This document shows positions 1 to 11,494 of a DNA stretch of 64,000 nt, one piece after another. The first letter of the stretch is position 1. The number at the start of each line of letters is the position of its first letter. The notes under the pieces are model-generated. The model was not told the DNA's origin and made no database searches. It saw nothing but the letters and a program-made list of their open reading frames with translations. Both the position numbers and the translations under genes were made by a program. Source of the DNA: Steinernema hermaphroditum (Eukaryota > Nematoda > Chromadorea > Rhabditida > Steinernematidae); assembly GCA_030435675.1 (NCBI GenBank), contig CM059624.1:13354769-13418768 (forward strand), given 5' to 3'.

Positions 1-2297
1 GCATCTTGGCATCATTTAGAGATTATGGACCACGAAGTTATTAGAATGTTGTTGAGGCTTTATTTATTTCCCTTGCTCTTTATCTACGTGGACTCTTGCC
101 TGTCTTTTGTCGCTTGCCTCGCATTGGTAATTTGTACGACCGTACGATCACGTTTTATTGAATGTTGTCTACGGTAGAGAGTGCAGATTTTGTCAAGTAC
201 TTCTCGTGATAAGTAACTGAGTTTTCAACGTTTTTTATTTGAACCAGTGCATCGAGTATTCGATGCCTTTCGAATGCTCGACAGTCATACTTCAGATACT
301 CTTCTGTGCACCATTATGAGGCTTTTATTGAGTTTGTTGTGAAGTTTGGTAACGTAAGTCATGGCATATTCGGATACTGTTCACTTCAACATTCGTGCCG
401 AACTTTTGAGCGAATCAATGCGTATGCATCATAGGCTCCTAGTTCAATGAGTGGGCCACCGACCTCATCACACATTTTTGATGAAAAAACGTTTAAAACG
501 TTTCTTGAAGCCCTGATATGCACGCATTGTAGCGCTTTTTTTTTTCTAAAAAAATGTTTTTGCTGTTTATAGAGATTTCTTGGATAAGTTTACTCGGACC
601 TGTCCACATATTGCTTCTATGATTCCACTAAATAGATCTTTGCTAGGCATTGCTAATGTCATGGTAGAGGCGATGAATGCTTTGAAAGATTTTTGTAAAT
701 CGATTTTCAGAGTTCTTGCGTACAGGACTGTACCGGAGGAGTACGAGTTCACATTTTCTTATCTGGATTAGGCGCCCAAATAGGAAAGAATCAATCGCTC
801 CAGGAACACCAAAGGACGTGCTAAGTCGTAACTTACGGTCAACTGACGTGATAACTGGCAATGATCCCTTTCCATTTAGCGGAGGCAGCACTAAAAAACT
901 TGATAGATGTATGTATGTGATTTACGATCTTAAACACCACCACCGGTTCCACATAGTTTGCCCTATGGCATCATTCAACAAGAAGAAACATAACAGGAAA
1001 TTATTAGAAGGTGGATGGTGAAGGTGCCTTCACGTCATGAGTGCTTGAAAATGTCATTTTTAAGGCAAATGTCCTTAAATAGGAGATGTTTTTTAATCAT
1101 TTTTGCTGGCTTTCTTACACTTCGGTGGTAAAGGAAATCACCATGTGACGAAGACGAAGTTATTGATTTTGAGTCATAGCCACTTAGTTCTTGCCAGGAG
1201 TCACATCCTATTAACATTATGTGTTGCTACTGGTGCTCGACTCTTAGTTGAATGCTCCAGGTAGTCAGCTTCCTCCTTCAACTGTCATCATAGGTTGTGC
1301 ACCGTTCTATAGAGCTAGGAGAACACGTTGCACATCATAAGGAGGAAGTCCACTCTCTCTATCCAATTGTGCCGTATTCATCACAGTGAATACGACAATT
1401 AGAGTGGCATTGTTGCGTGCTTCCTACTCGAACGTCATCCCGATAAAAGGATTATTCCTTCCGGGTGAAAAATGAATTCTGAGAGTAATGTAGTAGGTTG
1501 TGAGTTTCTTCTGCACACTGCGAAAGCTGCTGCTTAACTGTGTGCCTCTCTCGCGACGCGATTCGTTGCAAAGTATTGGGAACAGTATTTTTATGATCTT
1601 CTTGTAAAAGTTCTTGATATGGCGACCTACAGGATGGCTTCTCATCGGGCCAATTCCGGGCGAGTGACACTTCACATATTAGTGCAAGATGCTAAAAGTT
1701 CATTTTCACATATATCGTATCCCTTGCGCCGTATGCCACCAAGAATGTCATGTGCTAGTACTTACATTAGTGCTTGGTTGAACGTCATAACTCCAAGGAC
1801 ATGGTGATTCATATCCGCTCATCATCAGCTATCTATAGTGTGATTCTCATCTGTCGCTCACGCTCATACTAATGTTTTTTGATTTCCAAACGGGAATGAA
1901 ATCGTGATGCATCTAAAAAGGAACTTTTGAAAACTGCCGATCCAGCTGAACCTAGTAGTTGTACTGGAATGTTTTATGATTGGCCGTTGCGCACATTATC
2001 CAACATTGCTCGAATTGATGCTTGCCAAACGTAGGCCATGTTTGTCAGGTTTGAGCGATGTGTGTAAGGGCAAGAGTGTTGATTCTCCAAAGATGGGTCG
2101 CGGGTTCGACACTTCGAATGAGGTTACTGTTCCTTCGAATCGAACATGCAATTTTTCGGAAATATTGAGGCCCCATAGGACCTCCTTTAAATACTGCTGC
2201 AGTCGCAGGTCTTCCAACTCATAGTAATGATATTCGGTCACTCTTCGTTGCGTAATCAAGCACGATATTCACCAGGATTCGGCCGTTTCACTTTAAC

Positions 2298-2912
2298 TCA
2301 TTTTTGTGGGCAAGCGCAATGAACCACTTTGGCGGTTGGAGATTTTATAACTAGGGTGAACATACCGCTATATCTCTTTTCAGTATTTTTACGATTGTCT
2401 TTTGGTTTATTGAAAAATCATATTGAAAAATCTTCGAAAATCGAATCAGGTCGAATTATCGATATATCATTTTTGAACGCAGATCTCTGTAAGTTCCGTC
2501 CAATGCATTACTGTATTTTTGGATAGAATTGGGTATTTTACACCCACATAATTCGCGGTGTTCGTGTATTTTGTATGATAAGTGCCATAAGATACCACAG
2601 CTGTTTCGATAATTTTTCTAAACCGTAATAATCGGATTCTGATAAATTTTTGGAGAAATTAAAGCATATTTTAGGAGGTTTTTCTGGGAAATTTTTGGTT
2701 ACACAATAAACGTTCCGAGCAAATATCCCTGTCTTCTGAGCTCTCTAAGTCTAGTTCTGAGTAACTACGAATTGGAGTATTATTATTTTTGTACGTACTC
2801 TTGCTCTTGCTTGCCTTTCTTCTTTACAACGATAAAATACCATGAATACAATGGTATAGGACGTCGTTTCTCTTTAGGTCATTTTTGTGGGCAAGCGTAA
2901 TGAACCATTTTG
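2298..2912 (+). repeat. Pair of 34-bp direct repeats 580 bp apart
   Basis: A 34-base block occurs at 2298-2331 and again at 2879-2912 in the same orientation with two differences. It begins TCATTTTTGTGGGCAAGCG and continues with a block ending GAACCAYTTTG. It has no coding meaning that I can see and probably derives from an old dispersed repeat. Confidence 0.7.
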
Positions 2913-4119
2913 AACGCCGGATTCATATTACTCACTTTGCAGTATTTTGGCAAGTGCCGAGGCGAGTGGGAGACTCCACTAAGTACTTCATATTAGGGTT
3001 TGGAGTTGGATTTTGATTAAACACGTCTTGCTGAGTTTGTAGTTTGTTCCCATTTGTTATGAATGTAGAAAAGGTTTAGATCGGCGAAATGACTCCTCCA
3101 GAGTCCATGAGATCTGGCTATCTGCATCCATCTCTTAGTTAAGCACCATTGTTGAGCACTTCTCTATCTTAGTCCCATCCCGCTCCACTGGATCTGAGCC
3201 TAACGAATTTTTTTACCGTGTTCCTCTCTTCTCACAATTCTTTCTTTTCCACTTTCGCATGCGATGAATACCGATTTAATTGCTAGCGACATAATTGGGC
3301 GTCCCGGAAATTCCGCATCACATCATTGGCATCTAAAGATTGTTGTGTTTCGCGGAACATTCTATGTTCTTTTGCCATACGCCTCATCTATTCTGACAGA
3401 AGCATAGTGCATATTAGGTCACGTCATGTCTAGTCGTTCGACAACCTCGCTGACAAGCTCCATTTCAGATGTTTGTTTGTGTACACTCTGAAGTACATTT
3501 CATTGATCTTCATAATAACAAATTCCATAAATTCCGTCGGATGTCCGTTGATGTCAAACCGGTGAAGACTTCTACACTTGTTTTTGGTGTTCGCTGCATT
3601 AAATTTCCATTTCCACTTTGATTTTCTCGTTCAACCAGTTCTTGAAAGGAGAGGTAAAAGCCAACGAGTTTATCGTAATCGGATGGTTCATAAAATACCA
3701 CAAATCCATTCATCATTCGTACAGCTTTTCACGTATTTTTGGTCTTTCCATATTATAATGCCTTCTATCCAGTATTTTTGTTTTTTGCTGTTTTGGTGTT
3801 CGTACCCATCTAACCAGCCAGCGTCTTATGTTGTCTCCAAAGACAGAGAGAGAGCAATGTATCGTGCAAATTTCAGCAAAATTGGACTAATTTTTGTTGG
3901 CATCAAACACATTTCAGCACTTTCTAATCCACAACTTATGGTTTCTAGATACCATAAGTGTTATGAAAATATGCCTAACCAGACATGTCTTCTCTTGAGT
4001 TGTGTGTTTTGACCAGACCATGCGTCGGATATGACAGAAACTTTTGAACTCTCCAGGTTACTGTGGTACCAAATGGTCAGCGAAGCAACCTCTTTGTGAC
4101 TGGATGTAATCGATTTTTG

Positions 4120-4245
4120 TCAGAAGAAGACCGATGACTACGGAGTGACAGTGTAGTTTTATGTGCATATATATCATGTGTCTATATATGACGTCACAGC
4201 CTCTGATACGAGAAATGAATTCGTAAATACACTCGTAAATTCGTG
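4120..4245 (-). repeat. Dispersed repeat also present in the palindrome arms
   Basis: The reverse complement of this block is related to 49944-50040 and to its mirror copy at 53240-53340. Shared blocks include GACTACGGAGTGA, GCATATATATGACGTC and an end made of repeated TTTACGA/CTCGTAAA words. A perfect CRE-like octamer TGACGTCA lies at 4189-4196. The same TACGAGTTTACGAG end also recurs near 63397. In the palindrome and at 63.4 kb the block abuts broken copies of the F-box-like family, so it may mark the end of a mobile element. Confidence 0.6.
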
Positions 4246-4957
4246 ACCGGTTTTTGTTAGTCACAAACTCATTTACCATTTCATGTCACTTTATTTCTTG
4301 TGATTCTATCAAGGAGATCACAAGGCTTGACAGTGATCCATGCCCAGTCGTCCCAAGTCCGGGTATATTAGTCAGCATTCAGACTCGTCTCGGGTTCCTA
4401 CGGATTCCACTGTCTAAACCATTCTACTGTTTATGATCATATGGGCTTAGGATCCATGAATCACTTCCATTCTTTTGTTCGCAAACCACCCGTCTCTCCG
4501 GATTTGAGCTGAAACACCAAAACCCCATACATCATTTGCTTACTTTTTGAGCTCTTTAGGTTGCTATGGCTTTCGAGATCATGTCTTTGTGCGCCAGGCA
4601 TGGCCAATGACCAACAACGAGGTGACTTTGACGGCATCAGAGATTATTGGTCCTCATGTCTATTGATGTCCATAACCATTTTTTTGTGAACCAATTCAAC
4701 ATCTTTCGTCCTCCTCGGCCAGCTGTGGTCAGCTTAAACTCCACGATCCCAAACGTTCATCTCTCACCATGCCTCCAAGACAGCTCTTTTTCTCCAAAAA
4801 ACACGCCTAACCAACCATCCCCCTTTTCTGCGTGGATACCTTCTTGTTCCTCCTCGTTGTCCACACGTCAACTCATCAACGACGAACGCACTGCGGCGTG
4901 TTCGATCTCGTTAGCTTCTTCATTCCCGACTGCAGAACTTGGCTACGAACACTTCTT

Positions 4958-6530
4958 ATGCATCGAAAGATAGCGTGCGGTACGAGGAGCCACGTGCTCC
5001 TCGGCACACGCATCATTCGGAACTTGTTTTGGCACCACTTCCGACGCCGCCCTCCCTCTGTTTTCTCTTATTTCCGCCTCGACTGTTTCAGAAACCACAC
5101 CCGCTTCGCGAAGCTCTCTCTCACCCCCGGCGAGGAAATGATGTGTAGTCATCAGCAGCAACGACGCTACAGCAAGGCCTCCGGCAACTACGATCCCGCC
5201 GACTACAGTATGATCCCACTCAACGACCAGCTGAAGCTCTCCACGTATGTGTTCTACCGTATCCCCATGTATGACCGTAGTCCTATACTTCAGGTATCAA
5301 GTTCTTCTTCTTCAACAAACGTGGGGAAAACTCAAGTGTTCGGTGTTCGCCAACACGTTCAGGTGGGCGATTTGTCCACTTTGATGACATCTAGGGTGGC
5401 CTTTAGGTTGCTGACGCAGAAGAACGTTATGGCCAAGGAGATGTTCCAGAAGATGTCCATTGTGGAAGGCTTTTCTTCCAACAAGTGCTGCGATATGAAG
5501 GAACATACTCGGTTGTTAAACGATCTTATCGAAACGGCCATTTTGGAGATCAACAGTCCCTGCAAAATCATACAGGTGGGCAATTCTATCTGTTCACGTT
5601 GTTAGTGCCCATAGAGGGTGTTCAGAAAGTTCTGTGAAATGAAAAATGGGATTTTTATGCAAGAAAACACATCTAAATCGGGCAACAAATTGCACTACAT
5701 TGTTTTGTACGCAAAATTACATGCATATGGCCCAATATCACTTAAAGTGGTCATCTGTAGCATGGATACAGGGCTGAGAACGCATTTTGAAAATTAGGCC
5801 GAGGCGCGCAGGGGTTTCCAGACTATTTTCTTCCCAGGCTGGCTCTAGAGCTCTCTTCAAAGAGTCTGTGGCGGCGTTGCGTCTTCGCCGTGCCTTCTTC
5901 TTTAGAGTGCACCAAATTGCGCAGTCCATCTGATTCAGATCCGGCGAGTTCAACGGCTAAATATCCGTCCCCATTGATCTTCGTTTGTCCAGGTTGTGCA
6001 CGCAGAAGGCCATCGTTGATTTCGATCCGACTCTATAGAATGCATCACGTTTTGTGCTTTCTTGCCACTGTAACTTTAATAATAGGCTCAAGTTCAGCCT
6101 CCCTCAAAATGTTGCACATCTTCCTACACGTCTTTCTAAAAACGAAAGTACTGTAATCTAGTAAAAATCCAGTCCATATAACGGTGTTATTAACAACCCC
6201 CTTTTCCAGGACAAATGCATGCAGATCGGTCAGGCGCACTACCCGTCTACCAGCGGCGCAGTCAACCCTCGTCCTTGTGGTCAATTCTGGGAGGACCTAG
6301 CCGACTGCCTCACGGAAAGTGTCAACAAAGCGGAGTGTCTTCGTGGGAAACGTGAACCTATGAAGGCCTGGATTGCTCTGATCTCTTATGTGGTAAGTGT
6401 GCCAGTTTTCTATTCTTCTAACGGTCACCGTATTCAGATCGACAACATGAAATGCGGATACATGGCCGAGTTCAAACGCCGCAGCGTCTCACGTGGATCC
6501 AGCGGATACATCACTAGCGAAAATCCGTAA
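4958..6530 (+). CDS. Spliced gene of unknown function, cysteine-containing C-terminus
   Basis: I do not recognise this protein. The last exons are the most secure. One exon ends at 5574 (...PCKIIQ, donor GTGGGC). The next runs 6210-6392 after a CCTTTTCCAG acceptor and encodes a cysteine-spaced block (DKCMQ..., CGQFWEDLADC, AECLRGK). A 46-bp intron leads to the last exon, 6439-6530, which starts IDNMKCGY and ends in TAA. The 5' part is open from before 4958 to 5605, and an intron may lie between about 5293 and 5362 (GTATCA...TTCAG). The ATG at 4958 is the first in frame, but the true start may lie in an unseen upstream exon. The regular cysteines and lack of membrane segments in the C-terminal part suggest a secreted or disulphide-bonded protein, but I see no clear signal peptide. 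The 635-bp intron holds a transposase remnant. Confidence 0.45.
5613..6010 (-). mobile_element. Degenerate mariner/Tc1-type transposase remnant
   Basis: On the minus strand a frame at 5738-5953 reads NSPDLNQMDCAIWCTLKKK near its start and CIHATDDHFK at its end. These match the family-wide 'PNSPDLNPxD' signature around the last catalytic acidic residue and the 'CI-A-G-G-HFE' C-terminal signature of mariner-type transposases. Upstream of the SPDLN motif the similarity continues only with a frame change, and a Met immediately precedes NSPDLN where the family has Pro-Pro. The element is therefore dead. It lies inside the large intron of the preceding gene in antisense orientation. The terminal repeats could not be defined. 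Confidence 0.65.
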
Positions 6531-6723
6531 ATTGTTGCCCAGAGACTTCGCCATTTGAGTCAATATCACTGTTTCGAACTTGATCTCCCTATTGTTAGGG
6601 ATCTCTCTCTTTGACACTCTTGTATTTTGACGTGTACAATATCGATATGTTGGATTGTAGATTTCGGACAGATAAATTTGGAAAAGGGGCTTCATGGGCT
6701 GAAAGTGAGATTCACTAACGTCA

Positions 6724-6975
6724 TCAATGGAGCAAAGTGAACGGACCGGAGATAAAATTTCCATCGCCCAAATTTCTAAAGAACTGGAGGCGCAGATTTC
6801 GAAGTTTTAACAAGTCATAGGCTTCTCGTAGCGGCGTATTACCGAACAGACCCAGAACCACTTCGCCATGATAGCTATCACCGTACTTGGGTGTGGCGAC
6901 AACACCGCCAAAACGAAGACCGCCACATTTAATGACCGCAGTAATTATATAACTCGTTCTGAGGAAAGAACGTCC
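6724..6975 (-). pseudogene. Orphan exon-like open frame
   Basis: A minus-strand frame without an ATG runs from about 6975 to a stop at 6724. It encodes about 83 residues with a glycine-rich core (KCGGLRFGGVVATPKYGDSY, then HGEVVLGLFGNTPL). A TTTCCTCAG acceptor-like sequence lies just upstream of it. The residue pattern looks coding, but I recognise no family and see no other exons nearby. It may be the last exon of a lost gene. The rest of 6531-7330 holds nothing else I can name except the hairpin below. Confidence 0.3.
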
Positions 6976-7137
6976 ATCTTATGCAAACGAAACAGCTGAG
7001 ACAACCTTCATATAGTACACTTTCAGTTCTCAGTGTATTGCAAAGATCCCATAATGTCGAAACTGGCAGCTTTTAGAGATTGTGGGGGATTTCTGCATTC
7101 TACTTCCGTTCTCTGACCTCAGTTTTATTTATGTTTC

Positions 7138-7223
7138 AGAGCGCTAGGTTATTAGATCCATGGCATTAGATGTCATGGCATGTTCTGTGGTCATCTAATG
7201 CCATGGATCTAACCTAGCGCTCT
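7138..7223. repeat. 86-bp near-perfect hairpin (MITE-like)
   Basis: The outer ends are AGAGCGCTAGGTT and AACCTAGCGCTCT. The arms run inward for about 32-35 bases (including ATCCATGGCATTAGATG and its complement) with a two-base bulge and a loop of about 20 bases. It lies in the intergenic space downstream of the 7333-8250 minus-strand gene. It may be a foldback element or give rise to a structured RNA. Confidence 0.75.
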
Positions 7224-7332
7224 ATTCTACGGACGATCACGATCAACGTAACTAATATACAGGGGTCGGGAATGAAAGGAGACGAAGACAGTACGTGTAT
7301 AACATACAATTCATAGTTACACAACACATTGT

Positions 7333-8250
7333 TCAACCGAAGAATACTACAAAGTCGTCTATTTCCTCTAGAAATTCGGCTTCCTTTTGGTCATCGGTCA
7401 ATCGAGAGCAATCAAAGAAGACGTAAACCGCATGATCTTCCATATTCGGTGACACGAGAAACTTGAAGGGCTTCGGTGGTTTACGGAACAAGGTGCGGTA
7501 AAAGAAGTGGTGATTCTTGCGGAGAGAGTCGCATTCTTCGTCCGAGCAAAGAGCGAGTTTCCCTTCGAACAGCGATGATACTTCTTGAGGAGATGCATCT
7601 TGGAAAGAAATGCGTTTTCCAGCAAGACTCTTCGCGTTGTCCGTCCAGAAATCGAGAAGCACAGGAAAGCCACCTGTACCCAAAAGGAACAGTGTTTTGA
7701 ACTGTTCCTGGCATAGAAGACGTGTGATTATGTCCATCTCGTATACGTCACAGTCGTGATAGTAGATCTGAAATGTTGCCAGCCTGTTCCTTTCGATAAG
7801 CTTTTCACATAGTTCAGAGAGCGTTTTTCCAGGTTTTTCACAAATACTCAAATTCGTTAAACGCTTCCATGAGCAGGCCCATTCGATCCAGTGCTTGCTG
7901 ACGGACGACGACTTTATAATCAAGTCATATTCCTCACAAGGGTGCCGGATTCGGTCGCTCAGCTTCTCCTCTATCTCCTCATCGTTATCGTCGAGCAAAT
8001 GGATTTCCACTACTGCAACATACTTTGCGGCCACTGGAGCGAAATTACCGTAGGCCCGTGTACTGTACATAAAATGTTGCTCTTCGGTAACAGCGTTGTC
8101 TTCGATGTAAAGCAGTCGGTTACATCGGTTCTCGGCGTAAGCGCCCGCAAACGAACCAAAATAACCAGGAAGGTCTCGAGCGTTGAGAATGGTATGGTAA
8201 AAGAGCGTTCGGAATAGGGATTCAACGAAATGCAATGGGATGCTATCCAT
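7333..8250 (-). CDS. F-box-like lineage-specific family protein (copy 1)
   Basis: A single-exon gene of 305 codons. The open frame extends further upstream, but the ATG at 8250 is chosen because it starts the family signature M-D-S-I-P-L-H-F-V-E, as in the other copies here. Shared landmarks are a short N-terminal segment with an LP/IP-x-x-F core resembling a reduced F-box, a conserved WIEWACSW block near residue 170, a leucine-rich middle, the LxLCSxEExxSL + FFYR block near residue 255, and a C-terminal VYVFFxC...FLEEIDDFVVFFG segment. There is no signal peptide or membrane span. By analogy with nematode F-box families it could be a substrate receptor of SCF-type ligases, but this is inference; the N-terminal F-box match is weak. 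Confidence 0.6.
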   Translation of the reverse strand: MDSIPLHFVESLFRTLFYHTILNARDLPGYFGSFAGAYAENRCNRLLYIEDNAVTEEQHFMYSTRAYGNFAPVAAKYVAVVEIHLLDDNDEEIEEKLSDRIRHPCEEYDLIIKSSSVSKHWIEWACSWKRLTNLSICEKPGKTLSELCEKLIERNRLATFQIYYHDCDVYEMDIITRLLCQEQFKTLFLLGTGGFPVLLDFWTDNAKSLAGKRISFQDASPQEVSSLFEGKLALCSDEECDSLRKNHHFFYRTLFRKPPKPFKFLVSPNMEDHAVYVFFDCSRLTDDQKEAEFLEEIDDFVVFFG

Positions 8251-9638
8251 TGTGAAATCTGACCGATCGAATCGAATGAGCGTTATCATGGAGAACTCTA
8301 ATGCATAAGAGGTGTAAATTGTGGGAGCAATGCAATGCACAAAGTTGAAAATCTTCGTGCGAGGAACAAGCTTGAATGCCTCGAGACATAACCACTCGAA
8401 GGCTTTGTGTAGCAACTGTGGTAGGGCTATCGAATAGAATCGAATCAAATCCAATATACAAAGACATCACAGACAAAGACACTCCTAGAAGATTCACCAT
8501 TGAGGAAGCGACAAAACTACAAAAGACGCCACGGTGCTCCAAATCGGGGTCCCACCCAACTCATACCCACGACAACTCATCCCCTCCCCACTGATCTCCG
8601 ACAGTTTATCTTCTTAACTATACATCCAGGTTCTTACAGAACTTTTCTAAGATTGTCCAAGGTGGAGTCTTCAGTGGTGTTAGGAAATGTGCGGAGCTGC
8701 CAAAACTACAGGGCTTGCCCTTTGAAATCGCTTAAAGTCTATAGGCCTGGATGTTGGGTGCCCTCTCGCAGATAGTGCACCCCCGGGGATGAGTGGCACA
8801 GCAATGAATTGTCCACGGAGGAATTGCTGTGGATGAGCTGCAACGGCACCACGACTATCAATCCAGTTTACTTTCTTTTACTTTATTTCGTGGATCAAAG
8901 GCATTACGCCTTACATGACGAGTGAAAGTGAATATCAATCAAGAACGCTGAGAAATTCCTCACAATCAGGCTGCTATGAGAAACGAAGAGCCTCATGCAG
9001 ATAACGATTCTGTTGGCAACTCTTCTAAATCGCTGTGAACCCAATCTAGCCATAAGTACATCGAAAAAGGGAACCATGGTTGATAAACCTAGTTCTCATC
9101 ATCCCCTGTCTAAGGACTTCAACGGCCTTTGAATCGACTATACGATCATCGCTAACGTTCTCGTGGTGGCCTAAGCGGCTCCATTGCCAAATCCATTCGA
9201 CAATCCCCGGAACGTGAGTGTAGTGGACGAGGAGCAGCGTTAGAGCTCCGGCTCTCGTAGGTGGTACTGCACTCGTTCCGTGTTCTGTTGGGTTAAGGCC
9301 GCGTGCGCGCCGCTGCATGTTGGTTCTGGCCCAAAGCCTCTACTGCTTGATGAGGAGGCACCGAAGGGATGGCCTACGCATAAAAGTTCTTCCCTGAAAT
9401 AATGCCTTGAACCAAATATTATAAGCCTGTTTCAACAAAGCTTACAAGGAAGGTCACTGAAGTGATAAAAGATCACACTTTGAAACAGTGTCCAATGGGA
9501 CATGGCATTGCCTTTCATTTCATAGCATCGATATAGGATCATAACGGCACGTTATCACCTCCCTTCTTGTGTGTGAACTGTTCTTTCTTTCCTCACAACG
9601 ATTTCTTTCTCGCTCGCCTTTCCCATATTCGGCAAGCG
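8251..9638. other. Intergenic stretch between two divergent family genes
   Basis: This is the shared upstream region of the minus-strand gene at 7333-8250 and the plus-strand gene at 9639-10538. Short frames on both strands have no recognisable content. The GC-rich part near 9150-9400 differs in composition from its surroundings and could be the 3' end of an old retroelement, but I cannot show this. Confidence 0.4.
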
Positions 9639-10538
9639 ATGAACGACGTTCCTTTTGAGTTTGTCGATTCCGTTCTCTATGTATTAACACAACACACTGT
9701 AAAAGTTGTGCAAAAGCTTTGTGGATATATCGGACTATCAGCTGCTTCAACCCTACTAGGCTGCTATAATCACTGTTATATTCTAAAAGATGGAGTTCTT
9801 GACCGCGAATACTGTCGTTATCAGTTCAGAACAGGAGATCATGAGGATCTGAGGACGACGAAATATCTCTTCAGCACTAATATCCATCTGGCACCAGGAC
9901 GTCGAGGAGGCGACCGTACACCCGAAATCAACCAGGACCTTTTTCTTCAGATCGCTTCCCGCAAGAATCAGCGATCATACTTCTGCTTCGAAATCAACAC
10001 CTCAAGAATCGATAAGAAATGGGTGCAGCTTCTATCTAGTTGGCCCAGATTGCAGGAACTCGTCATCCACGTGCCTATCGAAGGTCCCATCCAGGAGCTT
10101 TTGGCCAAGGTTGTCCGGCGAGGTAGTGTTAGCCTATTTCAACACTCGTCGAGAAGAATAGGACCACCGGCGAGGAAACTGATCGTCGACCTCTTCCTTC
10201 AGCCACAGTTCGACATTTTGTGCTCTCCGAGCGTGCTCGTTCTTCTGGAAATTCTCCGTTTGTGGCTCGATGGAAAAGTCAGTCGTGGAAAAGACGTCGA
10301 GCTGACGCAAGAGTGCGCCGATTTTGCGGCAATCTTTGACATGGCTTTCGCCCTTGATCCGACGAGCGCTTTTGAAAAGAACTACGACAGCGACTCGAAA
10401 GTCTATTGTTTGACGGTTAACGAAGGACAAGGTGAACGGAAAGTGTTGTTGGTTTTCGACTGTGATGGAAAACCCGAAAGCATGGATGAGAAAAGTTACG
10501 TAAAAGAGACCCGAGCCATGTATTTCAGATTTCGCTGA
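9639..10538 (+). CDS. F-box-like lineage-specific family protein (copy 2, divergent)
   Basis: A single-exon gene of 299 codons starting MNDVPFEFVDSVLY, which matches the family N-terminal pattern and is why the ATG at 9639 is preferred over the upstream one at 9567. It is the most diverged member. The tryptophan-rich block appears as RIDKKWVQLLSSWPRLQELV, and the C-terminal strand pattern VLLVFDC...MYFRFR is kept, but the LCSxEE block is not obvious. It contains no introns. An AATAAA signal follows the stop at about 10565. It is divergently oriented to copy 1. The function is unknown; substrate receptor of an SCF-like complex is a guess from the N-terminal pattern. Confidence 0.55.
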   Translation: MNDVPFEFVDSVLYVLTQHTVKVVQKLCGYIGLSAASTLLGCYNHCYILKDGVLDREYCRYQFRTGDHEDLRTTKYLFSTNIHLAPGRRGGDRTPEINQDLFLQIASRKNQRSYFCFEINTSRIDKKWVQLLSSWPRLQELVIHVPIEGPIQELLAKVVRRGSVSLFQHSSRRIGPPARKLIVDLFLQPQFDILCSPSVLVLLEILRLWLDGKVSRGKDVELTQECADFAAIFDMAFALDPTSAFEKNYDSDSKVYCLTVNEGQGERKVLLVFDCDGKPESMDEKSYVKETRAMYFRFR

Positions 10539-11494
10539 TTTGTTGTTAGTTGTTTTACGCGCTGAATAAATGACAAATACAAAGTTTCGACAAACGTGTT
10601 GTGACAGCATACTTTCATTCATTCATCGACCCTTTAATTAATGAATCCAGAAGTAGCGCGATGGGCGAAACGGACAGCCATCGTCGGTTCACTTGGAGGC
10701 GCAGAATTCGGAGATGGAGCGTATCTTCAGCTTGCGAGGCGCGGGTAGTCGGATGGTTCTCATGGTCTTCTTGTCATAGAGCTGTCGGAGCTGAAGACGG
10801 CGATCCCATTACTTTGCACTGATACTGGAGAGGCCAAGAACTGTATTCGTCAGAGGCGCAGACGGTGAAACAAAGCGACCGGATCCGATTTTATGCTCGG
10901 CTGAAGGCCCAAATGTAGGAGTTTCAAAGCATGTTCGGCGACTTCCAAGCGAAGACACTAATGCGGAGTAAGCGCGGCGGTGAGCACCGGTCCAAGCAAA
11001 ACGACGATATTCTTGACGGAACGTTACAAACTACTACGGCTTCCTGGAGTTCGAGGCCTTCTTGGAACCGGGCGACCATTGTGCCAACAACGACCGCTCA
11101 CTCAGAGAGCGACCCGACCATTCGCTGGGAACAAAAAATAAAGATCCTGCGACACCACAAGTGTCAGTCGTATTTAGAACTTTTCAAAGAAATCTGGGAG
11201 CTATTCGAATTCTATTAGAGTCGCGGCAACGCTATCGCGCCCTTCACTTTCACTACGTAGCGATCTGACCTAGTCAATCGATCGAATCGGACAAACGTTG
11301 TTGCGACATGCCTACATGTTGTGCTTTTGTCCTGTGTGTTACCCCTCCTACTTAAAAGACCTTTCACCATCGAGTCAACTTTTCACACCGTCTTTTTCAC
11401 ACAGACGAATTTTTCATCTCCCACCTCAACAAGCATAACAATTTTTAAAATTTATCAGAATAAATAAGAGGAGTACAAAACACAAGCGCAAGGA
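10539..11494. other. Intergenic, partly GC-rich, no supported gene
   Basis: Several short frames overlap at 10600-11270 in all three plus-strand phases, and the local sequence has coding-like composition. No frame stays open beyond about 95 codons and none shows a known motif. It may be a decayed gene. Confidence 0.35.

Larger units (their letters stand above)
1..4640. other. Stretch without a supported gene
   Basis: I find no open frame here with recognisable protein similarity or convincing exon structure. The composition is AT-rich. A minus-strand frame of 68 codons at 3510-3716 and a plus-strand frame at 3578-4012 are open, but they look like chance frames or decayed pieces. A short hairpin lies near 1370-1394 (arms GTATTCA/TGAATAC). 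Dispersed repeats are listed separately. Confidence 0.5.

Noticed and set aside
4943..5161. Minus-strand 72-codon frame opposite the 4.9-kb gene
   Set aside because: It is the complement of a GC-rich plus-strand coding stretch and has no motif of its own.
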